Source of the DNA: Sporolactobacillus shoreae
GTDB taxonomy: Bacteria; Bacillota; Bacilli; Bacillales; Sporolactobacillaceae
Length of the DNA: 64,000 nt
Assembly: GCF_004684935.1 (NCBI RefSeq)
Contig: NZ_SRJD01000002.1
Span: 1 to 64,000 of the forward strand
Direction: 5' to 3'
Part shown: piece after piece, positions 19,308 through 27,714 of the stretch
How the letters are laid out: the number at the start of each line of letters is the position of its first letter
How positions within the stretch are numbered: the first letter of the stretch is position 1
Notes under the pieces: model-generated
What the model was told of the DNA's origin: nothing
What the model saw: only the letters and a program-made list of their open reading frames with translations
The model's database searches: none
Made by a program: the position numbers and the translations under genes

Positions 19308-19456
19308 ATGGGTCAGCAGCACATTCAGAAATTCGGGGGAACTGCTGGAGTTTAGGCCCCGTTTCGGAAGTCTTTCGCTGGACTTACATTGAAAAATGTT
19401 TGTTTTATTCTTAAAAAATCCCCCGGGCACTTCAGCCTGGAGGAAATCATCTTTAA

Positions 19457-20470
19457 TCAGCTTTCACTTTCAATAAATTGATCAATGAATTGCCTACGCT
19501 CACGAACAAAGGCGTCCTTATTGCGGTCTGGATGGATGGCATTGGTGAGCAGTATGAATGCATTGCGCTTCCGGATGTTGAGCAGCATGCTTGTTCCGGT
19601 AAAACCAGTATGGTAAAGCCACGTTTCACTGCCATGTTCTATAATCTGCCAGCCGAGTGACCGTTTGTCGTCCCCATCCCTGCGCCAGACTTTCTGCAGA
19701 TCTAATAAAGAAGATTCATCCAAAACCGGGTTTTTATCGCTGATCAGCACTTCCGCAAAACATGTCAGATCATCGATGGTTGAAAAGAGTCCGGCACTTC
19801 CGGCCACTCCGCCGGTCAGCCAGGCTTTGGTGTCATTGACCTCCCCGCAAATCATTCCGCGTTCCTCCGACCAGGAAGTTGCAGCGCATCTTCCAGTGTC
19901 GGCCGGGAGGAAGCTGGTGGCAGACATGCCAGCGGGGGCGAAAACTTCTTTTTTTAAAAACTGTCTCAGATCGCCATGAATTTTCTCCAGAACAAATCCG
20001 AGAAGCAGGAAGCCAATGTCAGAGTAAACGATCTGCTCACCCCTCGGAGCAGTAGGCTTGACACTGAGTACAGCCTGACGGATGTTCCCTGGAGTGAGGT
20101 TGTGCTTGTTTTCTAGATCTGCCGGCAGACCTGATGTATGCGTGAGCAGGTCAAGCACAGTCAGATCGTGGTTCCGGTAATCCGGTAGCACATCATAGAT
20201 TTTCGTGTTGAGGTTCAGGCTCCCCTGCTGAATGCAGATGAGTATACCGGGGATCGTCCCGACAACTTTGGTTAGCGACGCTAGGTCAAACAGGGTTTCA
20301 CGCCGCATGGGCACTTTTTCGGGTTCGACCTGTGCCCAGCCGGCCGTTCCGGTCATTGATCTTCCGCTCATGATCAGACTCCAGCAGCCGCCCGGAACCG
20401 CTTTTTCTTCAATCAGCCGATTCAACCAGTCACGGATTTTTTTATTCCAGCATTCAATCGTGTAAGGCAC
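19457..20470 (-). CDS. Serine hydrolase of the class C beta-lactamase / AmiE-like family
   Basis: A 337-residue enzyme with the SxxK nucleophile motif in DLASLTKVVG, YSD in place of the usual YxN (VYSDIGF) and HTG (YHTGFTG) in place of KTG. Members of this fold include DD-peptidases, esterases and B. subtilis AmiE, which removes the peptide from MurNAc and lies in the murQ operon. No signal peptide is seen, so it should act in the cytoplasm, unlike secreted AmiE. The gene starts with GTG 17 bp inside murQ and is last in a seven-gene operon for MurNAc use. A role in trimming imported muropeptide sugar derivatives is plausible but unproven. Confidence 0.72.
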   Translation of the reverse strand: MPYTIECWNKKIRDWLNRLIEEKAVPGGCWSLIMSGRSMTGTAGWAQVEPEKVPMRRETLFDLASLTKVVGTIPGILICIQQGSLNLNTKIYDVLPDYRNHDLTVLDLLTHTSGLPADLENKHNLTPGNIRQAVLSVKPTAPRGEQIVYSDIGFLLLGFVLEKIHGDLRQFLKKEVFAPAGMSATSFLPADTGRCAATSWSEERGMICGEVNDTKAWLTGGVAGSAGLFSTIDDLTCFAEVLISDKNPVLDESSLLDLQKVWRRDGDDKRSLGWQIIEHGSETWLYHTGFTGTSMLLNIRKRNAFILLTNAIHPDRNKDAFVRERRQFIDQFIESES

Positions 20471-21350
20471 GTCGCAGATTGTCCCCCGCTTCCTTAAGCC
20501 TTTTCTCAGCGGCCTCTTTATCGACGCCGGTAATTAATGCAACAATCGAGACCGGCACATTATATCCGCTTTCGATCAGAATCGCGCCAACTTCCTTTTC
20601 TGCAGCTCCCGTAATTTCCATGACAATCCGTTTCGCCCGTTCGCGCAGTTTGCCGTTCGTCGGCTGAACATTGACCATCAGGTTGCTGAACACCTTGTTG
20701 TCTTTGATCATGATTGCTGTCGACATCATGTTTAGAATCATTTTCTGAGCGGTACCTGATTTCATCCGTGTCGAGCCGGTGATGACCTCCGGGCCGACTT
20801 CGCAGACGATCGGACAGTCGGCAAGACTGTTCATTGAGCCTGCAGGATTGCAGGTTACAGAGACGGTGACAGCTCCAATGGAGCGTGCATAGTTCATGCC
20901 CCCGATCACATAAGGCGTCCTGCCACTTGCAGCTAGGCCAACGAGCACGTCCGCCGCGCTGAAATTAATGTTTTTCAGATCCTTTTCGCACAGCTCCGTA
21001 TTATCCTCTGCACCTTCGACCGCGCGCCGCATCGCTTCCGGGCCGCCAGCGATCAGGCCGGTGATCCGTCCTTCTTCGATACCAAAGGTCGGCACACTTT
21101 CTGCGGCGTCAAGAAAACCTAGTCGCCCCGATGTCCCCGCTCCGACATAGACGATTCTGCCGCCTCTGATGAATTTTGTTGACATGGAATCGACAGCCTT
21201 TGTAATTTGGGGCAGAATTTTTGCCACAGCTTCCGCTACTTTGCCGTCCTCCCGGTTAATCATTTCCAGCATCTCAAAGGTCGGCACTGCGTCGATATTC
21301 ATCGTATCGGGATTTCTTTGTTCCGTATCAATTTTAGAAAGATCCATCAT
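20454..21350 (-). CDS. murQ: N-acetylmuramic acid 6-phosphate etherase
   Basis: Cleaves the lactyl ether of MurNAc-6-phosphate to GlcNAc-6-phosphate and D-lactate. The 298-residue protein is a SIS-domain enzyme with the phosphosugar loop GAGTSGRLG, the general-acid Glu in LDAAESVPTFG, a second SIS block LVGLAASGRTPYVIGG and a conserved TGSTRMKSGTAQK. It lies 9 bp after the RpiR-type regulator and overlaps the serine hydrolase gene. Its product feeds NagA and NagB, encoded nearby on the other strand. Two ATG codons are adjacent at the start; either could be used. Confidence 0.95.
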   Translation of the reverse strand: MMDLSKIDTEQRNPDTMNIDAVPTFEMLEMINREDGKVAEAVAKILPQITKAVDSMSTKFIRGGRIVYVGAGTSGRLGFLDAAESVPTFGIEEGRITGLIAGGPEAMRRAVEGAEDNTELCEKDLKNINFSAADVLVGLAASGRTPYVIGGMNYARSIGAVTVSVTCNPAGSMNSLADCPIVCEVGPEVITGSTRMKSGTAQKMILNMMSTAIMIKDNKVFSNLMVNVQPTNGKLRERAKRIVMEITGAAEKEVGAILIESGYNVPVSIVALITGVDKEAAEKRLKEAGDNLRRALHD

Positions 21351-21359
21351 ATCACATCG

Positions 21360-22202
21360 CTAAAGTAGTTTATTAACAAGCTCACTTGTTTCATAGAGGA
21401 AGTCTGATACTCTGTCAAAGTCTTTTTGAATCAGGCAAAGGTAAAGCAAGTCAGTATAAAACATCTGCGAAAGTTTCGAACTCACCGCACCGATTCGCAG
21501 CCGTTTTTCATCGCTTGGTACGGCAAGCAGGATATCCGCCATCTGGGCCAGTGAATTATTATTTTTCTGCGTGATGGCAACCAGTTTGGCTCCCTTTTCT
21601 TTGGCTTTTTCAGCAGAGAGGAGGATTTCCTTTGTTTCTCCGCTGTAAGAAATAGCGATTGCCAGATCATCCGCAGTCATTCCCACTGAAAATTCCAGGT
21701 TCATGTGGGGATCCAGGTGGTAGACGCAGGGAATGTTTACCCGGTTCAGCTTATGCTCCAGGTCATACGCAGGCAGCGACGAGGCGTTAATCCCGAACAG
21801 ATAAATCATTTTCGCACGATCCATAAGATCGACCGTTTGCTCGATCAGGGCAACGTCAAGCATCTGATAAACTTTTTTATTGGTCAGATCGACATAGTTA
21901 AAAAATTTATCAACGATTTGCTCCGTATTGTCTGTGTTCAGAAAGATAGGATTCAGCACTTTTTCCTTGGTTGCCGGGCTGATGTCGCGTACAATTTCCA
22001 TTTTCAGCTGCTCAAGACTGTCACACTCCATCTGCCGGCAAAATCGAATGACTGCCGCAGGAGAAGTTCCGCTGCCTCTGCCGATATCAACAGCTGTCAT
22101 TCTGGCGAAGGTCATCGCATCTTTGAATAGAAAGTCGGCAATTTTTTTTCCGGTTTTTGTCAGCGTATCGTATTTAATCCGAAGCCTGTCAAAAAAGTTC
22201 AT
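21360..22202 (-). CDS. murR: RpiR-family regulator, MurR-like
   Basis: Transcription factor of 280 residues: an N-terminal helix-turn-helix of the RpiR type (residues 1-75, TAVDIGRGSGTSPAAVIRFCR) and a C-terminal SIS sugar-phosphate-binding domain (about 125-255, with YLFGINASSLPAYDLEHKL and ISYSGETKEIL). Embedded between the PTS IIB gene and murQ, it most likely senses MurNAc-6-phosphate. A 19-bp palindrome over the operon promoter at 24872-24890 is the obvious operator candidate. The gene name is given by context, since RpiR proteins for other sugar phosphates look alike. Confidence 0.82.
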   Translation of the reverse strand: MNFFDRLRIKYDTLTKTGKKIADFLFKDAMTFARMTAVDIGRGSGTSPAAVIRFCRQMECDSLEQLKMEIVRDISPATKEKVLNPIFLNTDNTEQIVDKFFNYVDLTNKKVYQMLDVALIEQTVDLMDRAKMIYLFGINASSLPAYDLEHKLNRVNIPCVYHLDPHMNLEFSVGMTADDLAIAISYSGETKEILLSAEKAKEKGAKLVAITQKNNNSLAQMADILLAVPSDEKRLRIGAVSSKLSQMFYTDLLYLCLIQKDFDRVSDFLYETSELVNKLL

Positions 22203-22229
22203 ATGTCCACAATCTTTCTCAGAGTTTTT

Positions 22230-22718
22230 TCATTGATTCGCCTTGTCAATAAAAGACAGAATGCCTGTCGCCGGCTCGTTCGGAATCATCTGGGCTGTGA
22301 CTTCGATTCCATCGTTCACCAATGTTCTTAGAATCGTGATGTCCTCATCGCTCAGACTGACCGATTTCTTGATCTTGGTCTGCCCTTCCTTGTGAGACAG
22401 GTTGCCGACATTAAAAGTCGTGATTTTCAACCCGAGATCGAATGCTCTTCTTACATCTTTTATATTTCGGAAAAGCACGAGAACTTCATCATCGTCATAC
22501 TTTCCGGCATTGAAATTACGAACCGCCTTCTCGACGGACAGGATTGACAGCTTGATTCCAGCCGGACGCGCCAGCTTCAGTGCGTTAATCTCCAACTCAT
22601 TTTTTACCACTTTATCATTGACGACTGCGATCCGATCAACATTCAGGGAATGCGTCCAGACGGTTGCCACTTGTCCGTGAATTAAGCGCTCATCTACTCT
22701 AATATGTTTAATCGTCAA
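22230..22718 (-). CDS. Mannose-family PTS, IIB component
   Basis: Cytoplasmic phosphocarrier of 162 residues that hands phosphate from IIA to the sugar. The phosphorylated His is His14 in the family motif RVDERLIHGQVATVW. The TTG start follows AGGAGCGAAG at a good distance. IIB is encoded separately from IIA, unlike fused IIAB forms. It lies fourth in the IIA-IIC-IID-IIB set, just before murR and murQ, which suggests MurNAc or a related amino sugar as substrate. Confidence 0.92.
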   Translation of the reverse strand: MTIKHIRVDERLIHGQVATVWTHSLNVDRIAVVNDKVVKNELEINALKLARPAGIKLSILSVEKAVRNFNAGKYDDDEVLVLFRNIKDVRRAFDLGLKITTFNVGNLSHKEGQTKIKKSVSLSDEDITILRTLVNDGIEVTAQMIPNEPATGILSFIDKANQ

Positions 22719-22736
22719 TTGACTTCGCTCCTATTT

Positions 22737-23561
22737 TTAGAACAGACTTACGATCGTTCCAATATTGCCAAGCAATAGGCCCAGCGCGAGAAGAATGAAC
22801 AGCAGCCTTGTCGATGTCATCTTCTTTTTGCCAAGCAGCCAGTACGAGAAGAGTACGATGGCGATGGGTATAATACCTGGTATGATCTGATCAAGAAGTG
22901 CCTGAATGTCAAGCTTGACTTTGCCGATTGTGAAAGCAAGCGGCAGAACAGGCTTGATAACGGCGGGAATCAGCGCTCCGATGACTGTTAGCCCAAGTAT
23001 CGCTGCGGCTTCAGTCAGATTTTTCAATTGGTTACCGAATTCTGTTGTCAGTCTTTGACCCTGATTATACCCTATAAATGTGAATTTGTAGCGCAGGTAA
23101 ACAATGCATGCGCCAGCGATTAGCGGGATCAGCAAGCCTACCGCCTGGCCTTGTAGCGCAAGATAAGCGGCAATCGAGAAAATAAGTGTTCGGTAAATGG
23201 CGACAAACAGCGTATCGCCGACTCCAGCGAATGGTCCCATCAGCCCGGTTTTAAGGCCGGTAACCGCGTCCGGGTCGGAACCCTTTAGTTTTTCCTCCAG
23301 AGCAGTGTTCGCGCCGACAATCAGGTGAGACATTGCAGGTGTTGTATTAAAAAAGCCGAGGTGCTGCTGCAACGCTCGCTTCATCTCTTCATCGTTATTT
23401 TTGTACAATTTTTTTAAAATCGGCATGATCACGTAACAATAGCCGAGACCTTGCATTTTTTCATAATTCCAGCCGAGCTGCAGACCAAATAGGTTACGGC
23501 GCGCCACTTGATTGAGATCTTTTTTCGTAATGACAGATTCAATTTTCTTCTCTTCAGTCAT
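22737..23561 (-). CDS. Mannose-family PTS, IID component
   Basis: Membrane subunit of the sugar channel, 274 residues. The family signature is visible at the N-terminus (LNQVARRNLFGLQLGWNYEKMQGLGYCYVIMPILKKLY) and in the FFNTTPAMSHLIVG and GLKTGLMGPFAGVGDTLF segments, with hydrophobic helices in the C-terminal third. The ATG at 23561 overlaps the end of the IIC gene by 8 bp, with GGAGG upstream, so the two subunits are probably translated together in a fixed ratio. Confidence 0.92.
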   Translation of the reverse strand: MTEEKKIESVITKKDLNQVARRNLFGLQLGWNYEKMQGLGYCYVIMPILKKLYKNNDEEMKRALQQHLGFFNTTPAMSHLIVGANTALEEKLKGSDPDAVTGLKTGLMGPFAGVGDTLFVAIYRTLIFSIAAYLALQGQAVGLLIPLIAGACIVYLRYKFTFIGYNQGQRLTTEFGNQLKNLTEAAAILGLTVIGALIPAVIKPVLPLAFTIGKVKLDIQALLDQIIPGIIPIAIVLFSYWLLGKKKMTSTRLLFILLALGLLLGNIGTIVSLF

Positions 23562-24372
23562 CAATTTCTACCTCCCCGTCGTCATCATTATTGCTGGCCT
23601 GCGGAGCGGGTGCACCATTGGCCGTAGTCGGTTTGAATTCACGTTTGAACAGCATGTAGACTGCGGCAAGCGCCAGTCCGATCAGGGCAACAGACATCAT
23701 CGTCGTTGTCGTACCGCCGATCGCCATCATAACAAAGCCAATAATAAAGAAGGGGAAGAACTTTTTCAGTGGCAGGTATCTCATCAGGATCGCAATACCT
23801 AGTGCAGGAAGAATTGCGCCAGCAGTCTTCAGGCCGAGCATCAGCCACGCGGGCATGTACTGGTTGATCACATTGACGACGCTGTTGCCAAACAGCAAGC
23901 CGATGAAGACGGGAATCATACGACTCAGCGTCCATGGCAGAATACCAAGGAGATTTGCCCGCTCAACGCCTTTGTAATTGCCAAGTTTCGCATGACGGTC
24001 AGCCCTGTGCTGGAAGAATAGATTGCTCATTCTGGCCAGCACATCCAGCTGTGTGAGCAGAAGTCCTATCGGAACAGCAAGGCCGATCCCGTACTGGGCG
24101 CCCTTTGCCGAAAGGATGGCGTAAGCTGTCCCGATTATTGAGCCAGACAGATAATCGGGAACAGAGGCGCCACCGTAAGTCGCGACGCCGAGGATCATCA
24201 GCTGCAATGTCCCGCCAACCAGGAGTCCCGTTGTAACGTTCCCCATCAGCAGACCGGTAACCATTCCGCCGAACAACGGCGAGTAGAATCCGAACTGAGC
24301 GGACAACGCGTCAAGCTGAGCAAGACCTACATAAATCGTTAAGACAATAATAAGGCCTATCGACAATGTCAT
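23554..24372 (-). CDS. Mannose-family PTS, IIC component
   Basis: Polytopic membrane permease subunit, 272 residues, with repeated hydrophobic helices and the family blocks GGMVTGLLMGNVTTGLLVGGTLQLM and GVATYGGASVPDYLSG. It forms the sugar-translocating channel with IID. The C-terminus is an acidic tail ending in DDDGEVEIDD. GAGGAGG precedes the ATG. The gene lies 12 bp downstream of IIA in the same operon. Confidence 0.92.
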   Translation of the reverse strand: MTLSIGLIIVLTIYVGLAQLDALSAQFGFYSPLFGGMVTGLLMGNVTTGLLVGGTLQLMILGVATYGGASVPDYLSGSIIGTAYAILSAKGAQYGIGLAVPIGLLLTQLDVLARMSNLFFQHRADRHAKLGNYKGVERANLLGILPWTLSRMIPVFIGLLFGNSVVNVINQYMPAWLMLGLKTAGAILPALGIAILMRYLPLKKFFPFFIIGFVMMAIGGTTTTMMSVALIGLALAAVYMLFKREFKPTTANGAPAPQASNNDDDGEVEIDD

Positions 24373-24384
24373 TTAAATTCCTCC

Positions 24385-24813
24385 TCATTCATCGTACTCA
24401 TCTTCTGTCGTTTCACTATTGCTTTTAAAGCTGATTTGATGAATTGAATCTTTCCCTATAGAAACTAAATATTCCGTCAAATCGCGTAAGCTTTTGTGAC
24501 CTGCTACAGATGCTTCAACAACAATCGCCAGATTCAAGCCCGTCATTACAGCGATACCGTCGCTGCTCTGAGCCAGGACCGATGCAACATTGCAGGGCGT
24601 TCCACCGGGCAGATCTGCAATGATCAACACACCTTCTCTATTTGAAAAACGTTCGAGTGCCTGTTCCATCTTTTCTTTTAACCCTGATGAACCATCATCC
24701 ATTGTCATACATACGGCTTGAATGTTTTCTATCTCTCCAATAATCATTTCTGCAGATGCCAAGACTTCTTTTGCAAAATTTCCGTGCGAAACCAGAATAA
24801 TTCCCACCGGCAA
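24385..24813 (-). CDS. Mannose-family PTS, IIA component
   Basis: First phosphocarrier of the transporter, 142 residues, phosphorylated by HPr on His10 in IILVSHGNFAKEVL. Also visible are DLPGGTPCNVAS and the GLNLAIVVEA segment of this fold. The TTG start is supported by a near-perfect AAAGGAGGTGA. It is the first gene of the operon IIA-IIC-IID-IIB-murR-murQ-serine hydrolase. Confidence 0.92.
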   Translation of the reverse strand: MPVGIILVSHGNFAKEVLASAEMIIGEIENIQAVCMTMDDGSSGLKEKMEQALERFSNREGVLIIADLPGGTPCNVASVLAQSSDGIAVMTGLNLAIVVEASVAGHKSLRDLTEYLVSIGKDSIHQISFKSNSETTEDEYDE

Positions 24814-24860
24814 GCAATCACCTCCTTTACAGATTAATGTAAATTATCTAACTTGTTTTT

Positions 24861-24890
24861 ATTTTAGATTAATTGAAATATTATTTCAAT
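24861..24890 (-). promoter_or_regulatory. murQ/PTS operon promoter with a 19-bp palindromic operator
   Basis: On the minus strand TTGAAA (24884-24889), a 17-bp spacer and TAAAAT (24861-24866) form a promoter. The -35 box lies inside a perfect palindrome, ATTGAAATATTATTTCAAT (24872-24890, one central base). TGAAA...TTTCA symmetry is common in RpiR-family operators, so this is the likely MurR site. The rest of 24814-25125 is AT-rich and holds no gene. Confidence 0.65.
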
Positions 24891-25125
24891 AATATTTTTA
24901 TAATTAATTTATGATGAAATATATTTTTAAATGATTGGGTAATGTAATTTTTTTAGCAGAACATGCTTTTGCGGGTTTCCATCGGTATTGTCAGAAATCT
25001 TTTGAGAGAAATGTATTCTAGAGCTGCCCGGTTTAAACTTTATCCTCGATCCCATTTAATCATTTCACTCTTCTTCTAATCTTTGGTGGACATGCATAAG
25101 TTGTTTTTATGGACAGGGAGGAGGA

Positions 25126-25701
25126 ATGATCGTGGCCGCGGATCTGATCAGCCAGGTTTTCGCATTATTCATAATGGCGCTGGCTCTTGGCATGGACGCT
25201 TTTTCTGTATGTATGGGGATGGGGATGAGTGCTTTGCGGCTGCATCAGGCAGCGAAAATTGGAATGTGGATCGGGCTTTTTCATATGCTGATGCCCTTGT
25301 CCGGCATCGTTCTGGGGCACCTTCTTTCGCACCGGTTCGGGGAAATAGCAGGACTGGCTGGCGGACTGCTCCTTGTTCTGATTGGGACACAGATGATTCT
25401 ATCTTTAGCCAGGCAGGATTATGAGAAAAAAGATCTGGCCTATGCATCGGATACCGGTGTGATGCTGTTTTCGTTAAGTGTCAGCATTGACAGCTTTTCC
25501 GTCGGACTGGGGATGGGATTATTCGGCACGCGCGTTCTGGCGGCAATATTGATTTTTGGACTGATCAGTATGCTGATGGCCTGGGCCGGATTTTACATTG
25601 GTCACCGAACCCAACGATATTTCGGCCGTTATGGTGAGGTACTAGGCGGTATTATCATGCTCTTCTTCGGGCTAAAACTGATTTTCCACATTCCCTTGTA
25701 A
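25126..25701 (+). CDS. mntP: Manganese efflux pump of the MntP family
   Basis: Integral membrane exporter of 191 residues with six predicted helices in two repeats. Each repeat opens with the family motif ALGMDAFSVCMGMG and SVSIDSFSVGLGMG, whose Asp residues are needed for Mn(II) transport in characterised members. GGGAGGAGG precedes the ATG. It corresponds to B. subtilis ywlD, which directly follows ywlC there; here the seven-gene PTS/murQ operon lies between. No manganese riboswitch or MntR box was recognised upstream. Confidence 0.9.
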   Translation: MIVAADLISQVFALFIMALALGMDAFSVCMGMGMSALRLHQAAKIGMWIGLFHMLMPLSGIVLGHLLSHRFGEIAGLAGGLLLVLIGTQMILSLARQDYEKKDLAYASDTGVMLFSLSVSIDSFSVGLGMGLFGTRVLAAILIFGLISMLMAWAGFYIGHRTQRYFGRYGEVLGGIIMLFFGLKLIFHIPL

Positions 25702-25727
25702 GGGAAGCATGATGATCGTCATTTTTA

Positions 25728-25757
25728 TTACATCTAGTTGTCTATACATATATACAA
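25728..25757 (+). promoter_or_regulatory. nagA promoter with a HutC/NagR-type operator
   Basis: TTACAT (25728-25733), 17 bp and TATACA (25751-25756) form a possible promoter. GTCTATAC (25740-25747) inside it fits the GT-N-TA-N-AC consensus of HutC-subfamily GntR regulators, and the wider TTGTCTATACATATATACAA is an imperfect palindrome. NagR, encoded two genes on, is the likely binder. Confidence 0.55.
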
Positions 25758-25792
25758 TAAAATGATAAACTAAGAGGAGGGAGTGATTATCG

Positions 25793-26968
25793 ATGATGAA
25801 AAAAGTTACCGGGTGTTCTATTTATTCAGACCATGAATGGATTAATAACGGCAGCCTGGCCTTTGAAAACGGAAAAATTGTAACAGTCGGCCAAGCGCTG
25901 GATCAAAGTTCAAATGAAATGATCCATTTTCCAGAGAAGTACAAGTGCATACCCGGAATGATCGATATGCATATTCACGGAGCAAACGGCGCGGATACAA
26001 TGGACGCGACGCCGGAAGCACTGAGCACGATTGCGTCTGCTCTTCCGAAAGAAGCGACCACTTCATTTCTTGCGACAACGATCACACAGTCGGAAGAAGC
26101 CATCGAAGCGGCCTTGAAAAATGCGGAAGAAGTCATTGGAAAGCAAAAACCAGGAGAAGCAGAAATTGTAGGCGTTCACCTGGAAGGACCATTTATCAGC
26201 AAAGACAAAGCGGGAGCGCAGCCACTGGAATATATTTCAGTGGCTGACATTCACCGGTTCGACGAATGGCAGAAGCTGAGCGGCGGGCACATTAAAGAAG
26301 TAACACTGGCTCCTGAAATAGAAGGAGGGCTGCCTCTGATCCGGCATCTCGCGGATCAGAACGTTGTGGCTTCTATTGGGCACAGTAATGGCACCGGCGA
26401 GGATGTCATCCGTGCTGTTGACGCCGGCGCTACCCAGGTGACACATGTCTATAACGGTATGAGGGGCATGCACCATAGGGAACCCGGCATACTTGGCGGC
26501 GCACTTCTGCATCATGAGCTTTACAATGAACTAATCTGTGACGGCATACACGTATGCCAGGGTATGGTCAACCTCGCCTATAAGCTGAAAGGCAGTGACC
26601 GCATGATTCTGATTACGGATGCCATGCGCGCCAAATGTCTGAAGAACGGAACGTATGACCTTGGCGGACAAGAAGTGCTCGTAAAAGACGGGTTGGCTGT
26701 TCTTGCTTCCGGAACGATTGCCGGCAGTGTGCTGAAAATGGACCAGGCGATCAGAAATATACTTGATTTTACCGATGCGACACTCGAAGATATTGTCCAA
26801 ATGGGCGCCGTCAATCCAGCGCGTCAGTGCGGTATCTTTGACAGAAAAGGGTCGCTTGAAGCCGGCAAAGATGCCGATTTCATTATTCTTGATGAAGAGG
26901 ATCAGTTGGTTATGACTGTGTGCAGGGGGATTATCGCTTATCAAAGGGGAGGCAGCCAGCAGCCATGA
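25793..26968 (+). CDS. nagA: N-acetylglucosamine-6-phosphate deacetylase
   Basis: Removes the acetyl group of GlcNAc-6-phosphate to give glucosamine-6-phosphate. The 391-residue amidohydrolase has the metal motif GMIDMHIHGANG, the metal-ligand Glu in GVHLEGPFIS, His residues in IGHSNGT and THVYNGM, and the catalytic Asp in LITDAMRA. AGGAGGGAG precedes two adjacent ATG codons. It overlaps nagB by 4 bp (ATGA). It consumes the product of MurQ, encoded across the divergent region. Confidence 0.96.
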   Translation: MMKKVTGCSIYSDHEWINNGSLAFENGKIVTVGQALDQSSNEMIHFPEKYKCIPGMIDMHIHGANGADTMDATPEALSTIASALPKEATTSFLATTITQSEEAIEAALKNAEEVIGKQKPGEAEIVGVHLEGPFISKDKAGAQPLEYISVADIHRFDEWQKLSGGHIKEVTLAPEIEGGLPLIRHLADQNVVASIGHSNGTGEDVIRAVDAGATQVTHVYNGMRGMHHREPGILGGALLHHELYNELICDGIHVCQGMVNLAYKLKGSDRMILITDAMRAKCLKNGTYDLGGQEVLVKDGLAVLASGTIAGSVLKMDQAIRNILDFTDATLEDIVQMGAVNPARQCGIFDRKGSLEAGKDADFIILDEEDQLVMTVCRGIIAYQRGGSQQP

Positions 26969-27714
26969 AAATCATACCTGTGACCGATAAAAACGTAATG
27001 AGCCGCCGCGCAGCTGAGATGATAAGTACGCTCGTCAGGGAAAAACCCGACGCGGTTCTTGGGCTGGCAACGGGTGGGACACCGGAGGAAACCTATCGCA
27101 GACTTGCGGACGACTACCGAAACAATCATACCACCTACCAGAAGATACGGACGGTTAACCTGGATGAGTATGTCGGACTTTCTAAAGAAGACCCAAACAG
27201 TTATCATAAGTACATGGAAAATCACTTCTATAAATTTGTTGATATTCCGGCGGATCAGCACTTTCTTCCGGATGGCAACGCGGTCTCGCTTGATCAAGAA
27301 TGCGGGGATTATGACCGGATGATCGAGCGTTTGGGCGGGGTTGACCTCCAGCTTCTCGGGATCGGGCGCAATGGCCATATCGGTTTTAATGAACCGGGTA
27401 CATCGCTTAACATCGGGACACATGTGGTTACCCTGACTGACTCAACCCGCTTGGCCAACGCGAGGTTCTTTGGCTCAATGGATGCCGTTCCAGTACAGGC
27501 TGTGACTATGGGCATTGGCACGATCATGAAAAGCAAATCAATATTGCTGCTCGTGTCGGGGAAAAGCAAAGCTGAAGCCATGAACAGGCTTCTGGAGAGT
27601 AAAACTCCCGATCCTGATTTTCCAGCTTCTGTTCTTGTCAGCCATCCGGATGTGACGGTCATCGCTGATGCTGAAGCTCTTTTCCTCACAAATAAGAAGG
27701 TAGGTAAATTTTGA
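26965..27714 (+). CDS. nagB: Glucosamine-6-phosphate deaminase
   Basis: Converts glucosamine-6-phosphate to fructose-6-phosphate and ammonia. The 249-residue protein has the phosphate loop GLATGGTPEETY, the catalytic Asp in VNLDEYVGL, and the His of GIGRNGHIGFNEPG that opens the sugar ring. Length is typical of the short Gram-positive form that lacks the allosteric tail. The ATG lies inside the nagA stop codon (ATGA), and the nagR ATG follows its own stop directly, so the three genes are tightly coupled. Confidence 0.96.
   Translation: MKIIPVTDKNVMSRRAAEMISTLVREKPDAVLGLATGGTPEETYRRLADDYRNNHTTYQKIRTVNLDEYVGLSKEDPNSYHKYMENHFYKFVDIPADQHFLPDGNAVSLDQECGDYDRMIERLGGVDLQLLGIGRNGHIGFNEPGTSLNIGTHVVTLTDSTRLANARFFGSMDAVPVQAVTMGIGTIMKSKSILLLVSGKSKAEAMNRLLESKTPDPDFPASVLVSHPDVTVIADAEALFLTNKKVGKF

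Noticed and set aside
24900-25125. Manganese (yybP-ykoY) riboswitch before mntP
   Set aside because: The conserved aptamer loops were not found; the region is AT-rich with no stable stem set.
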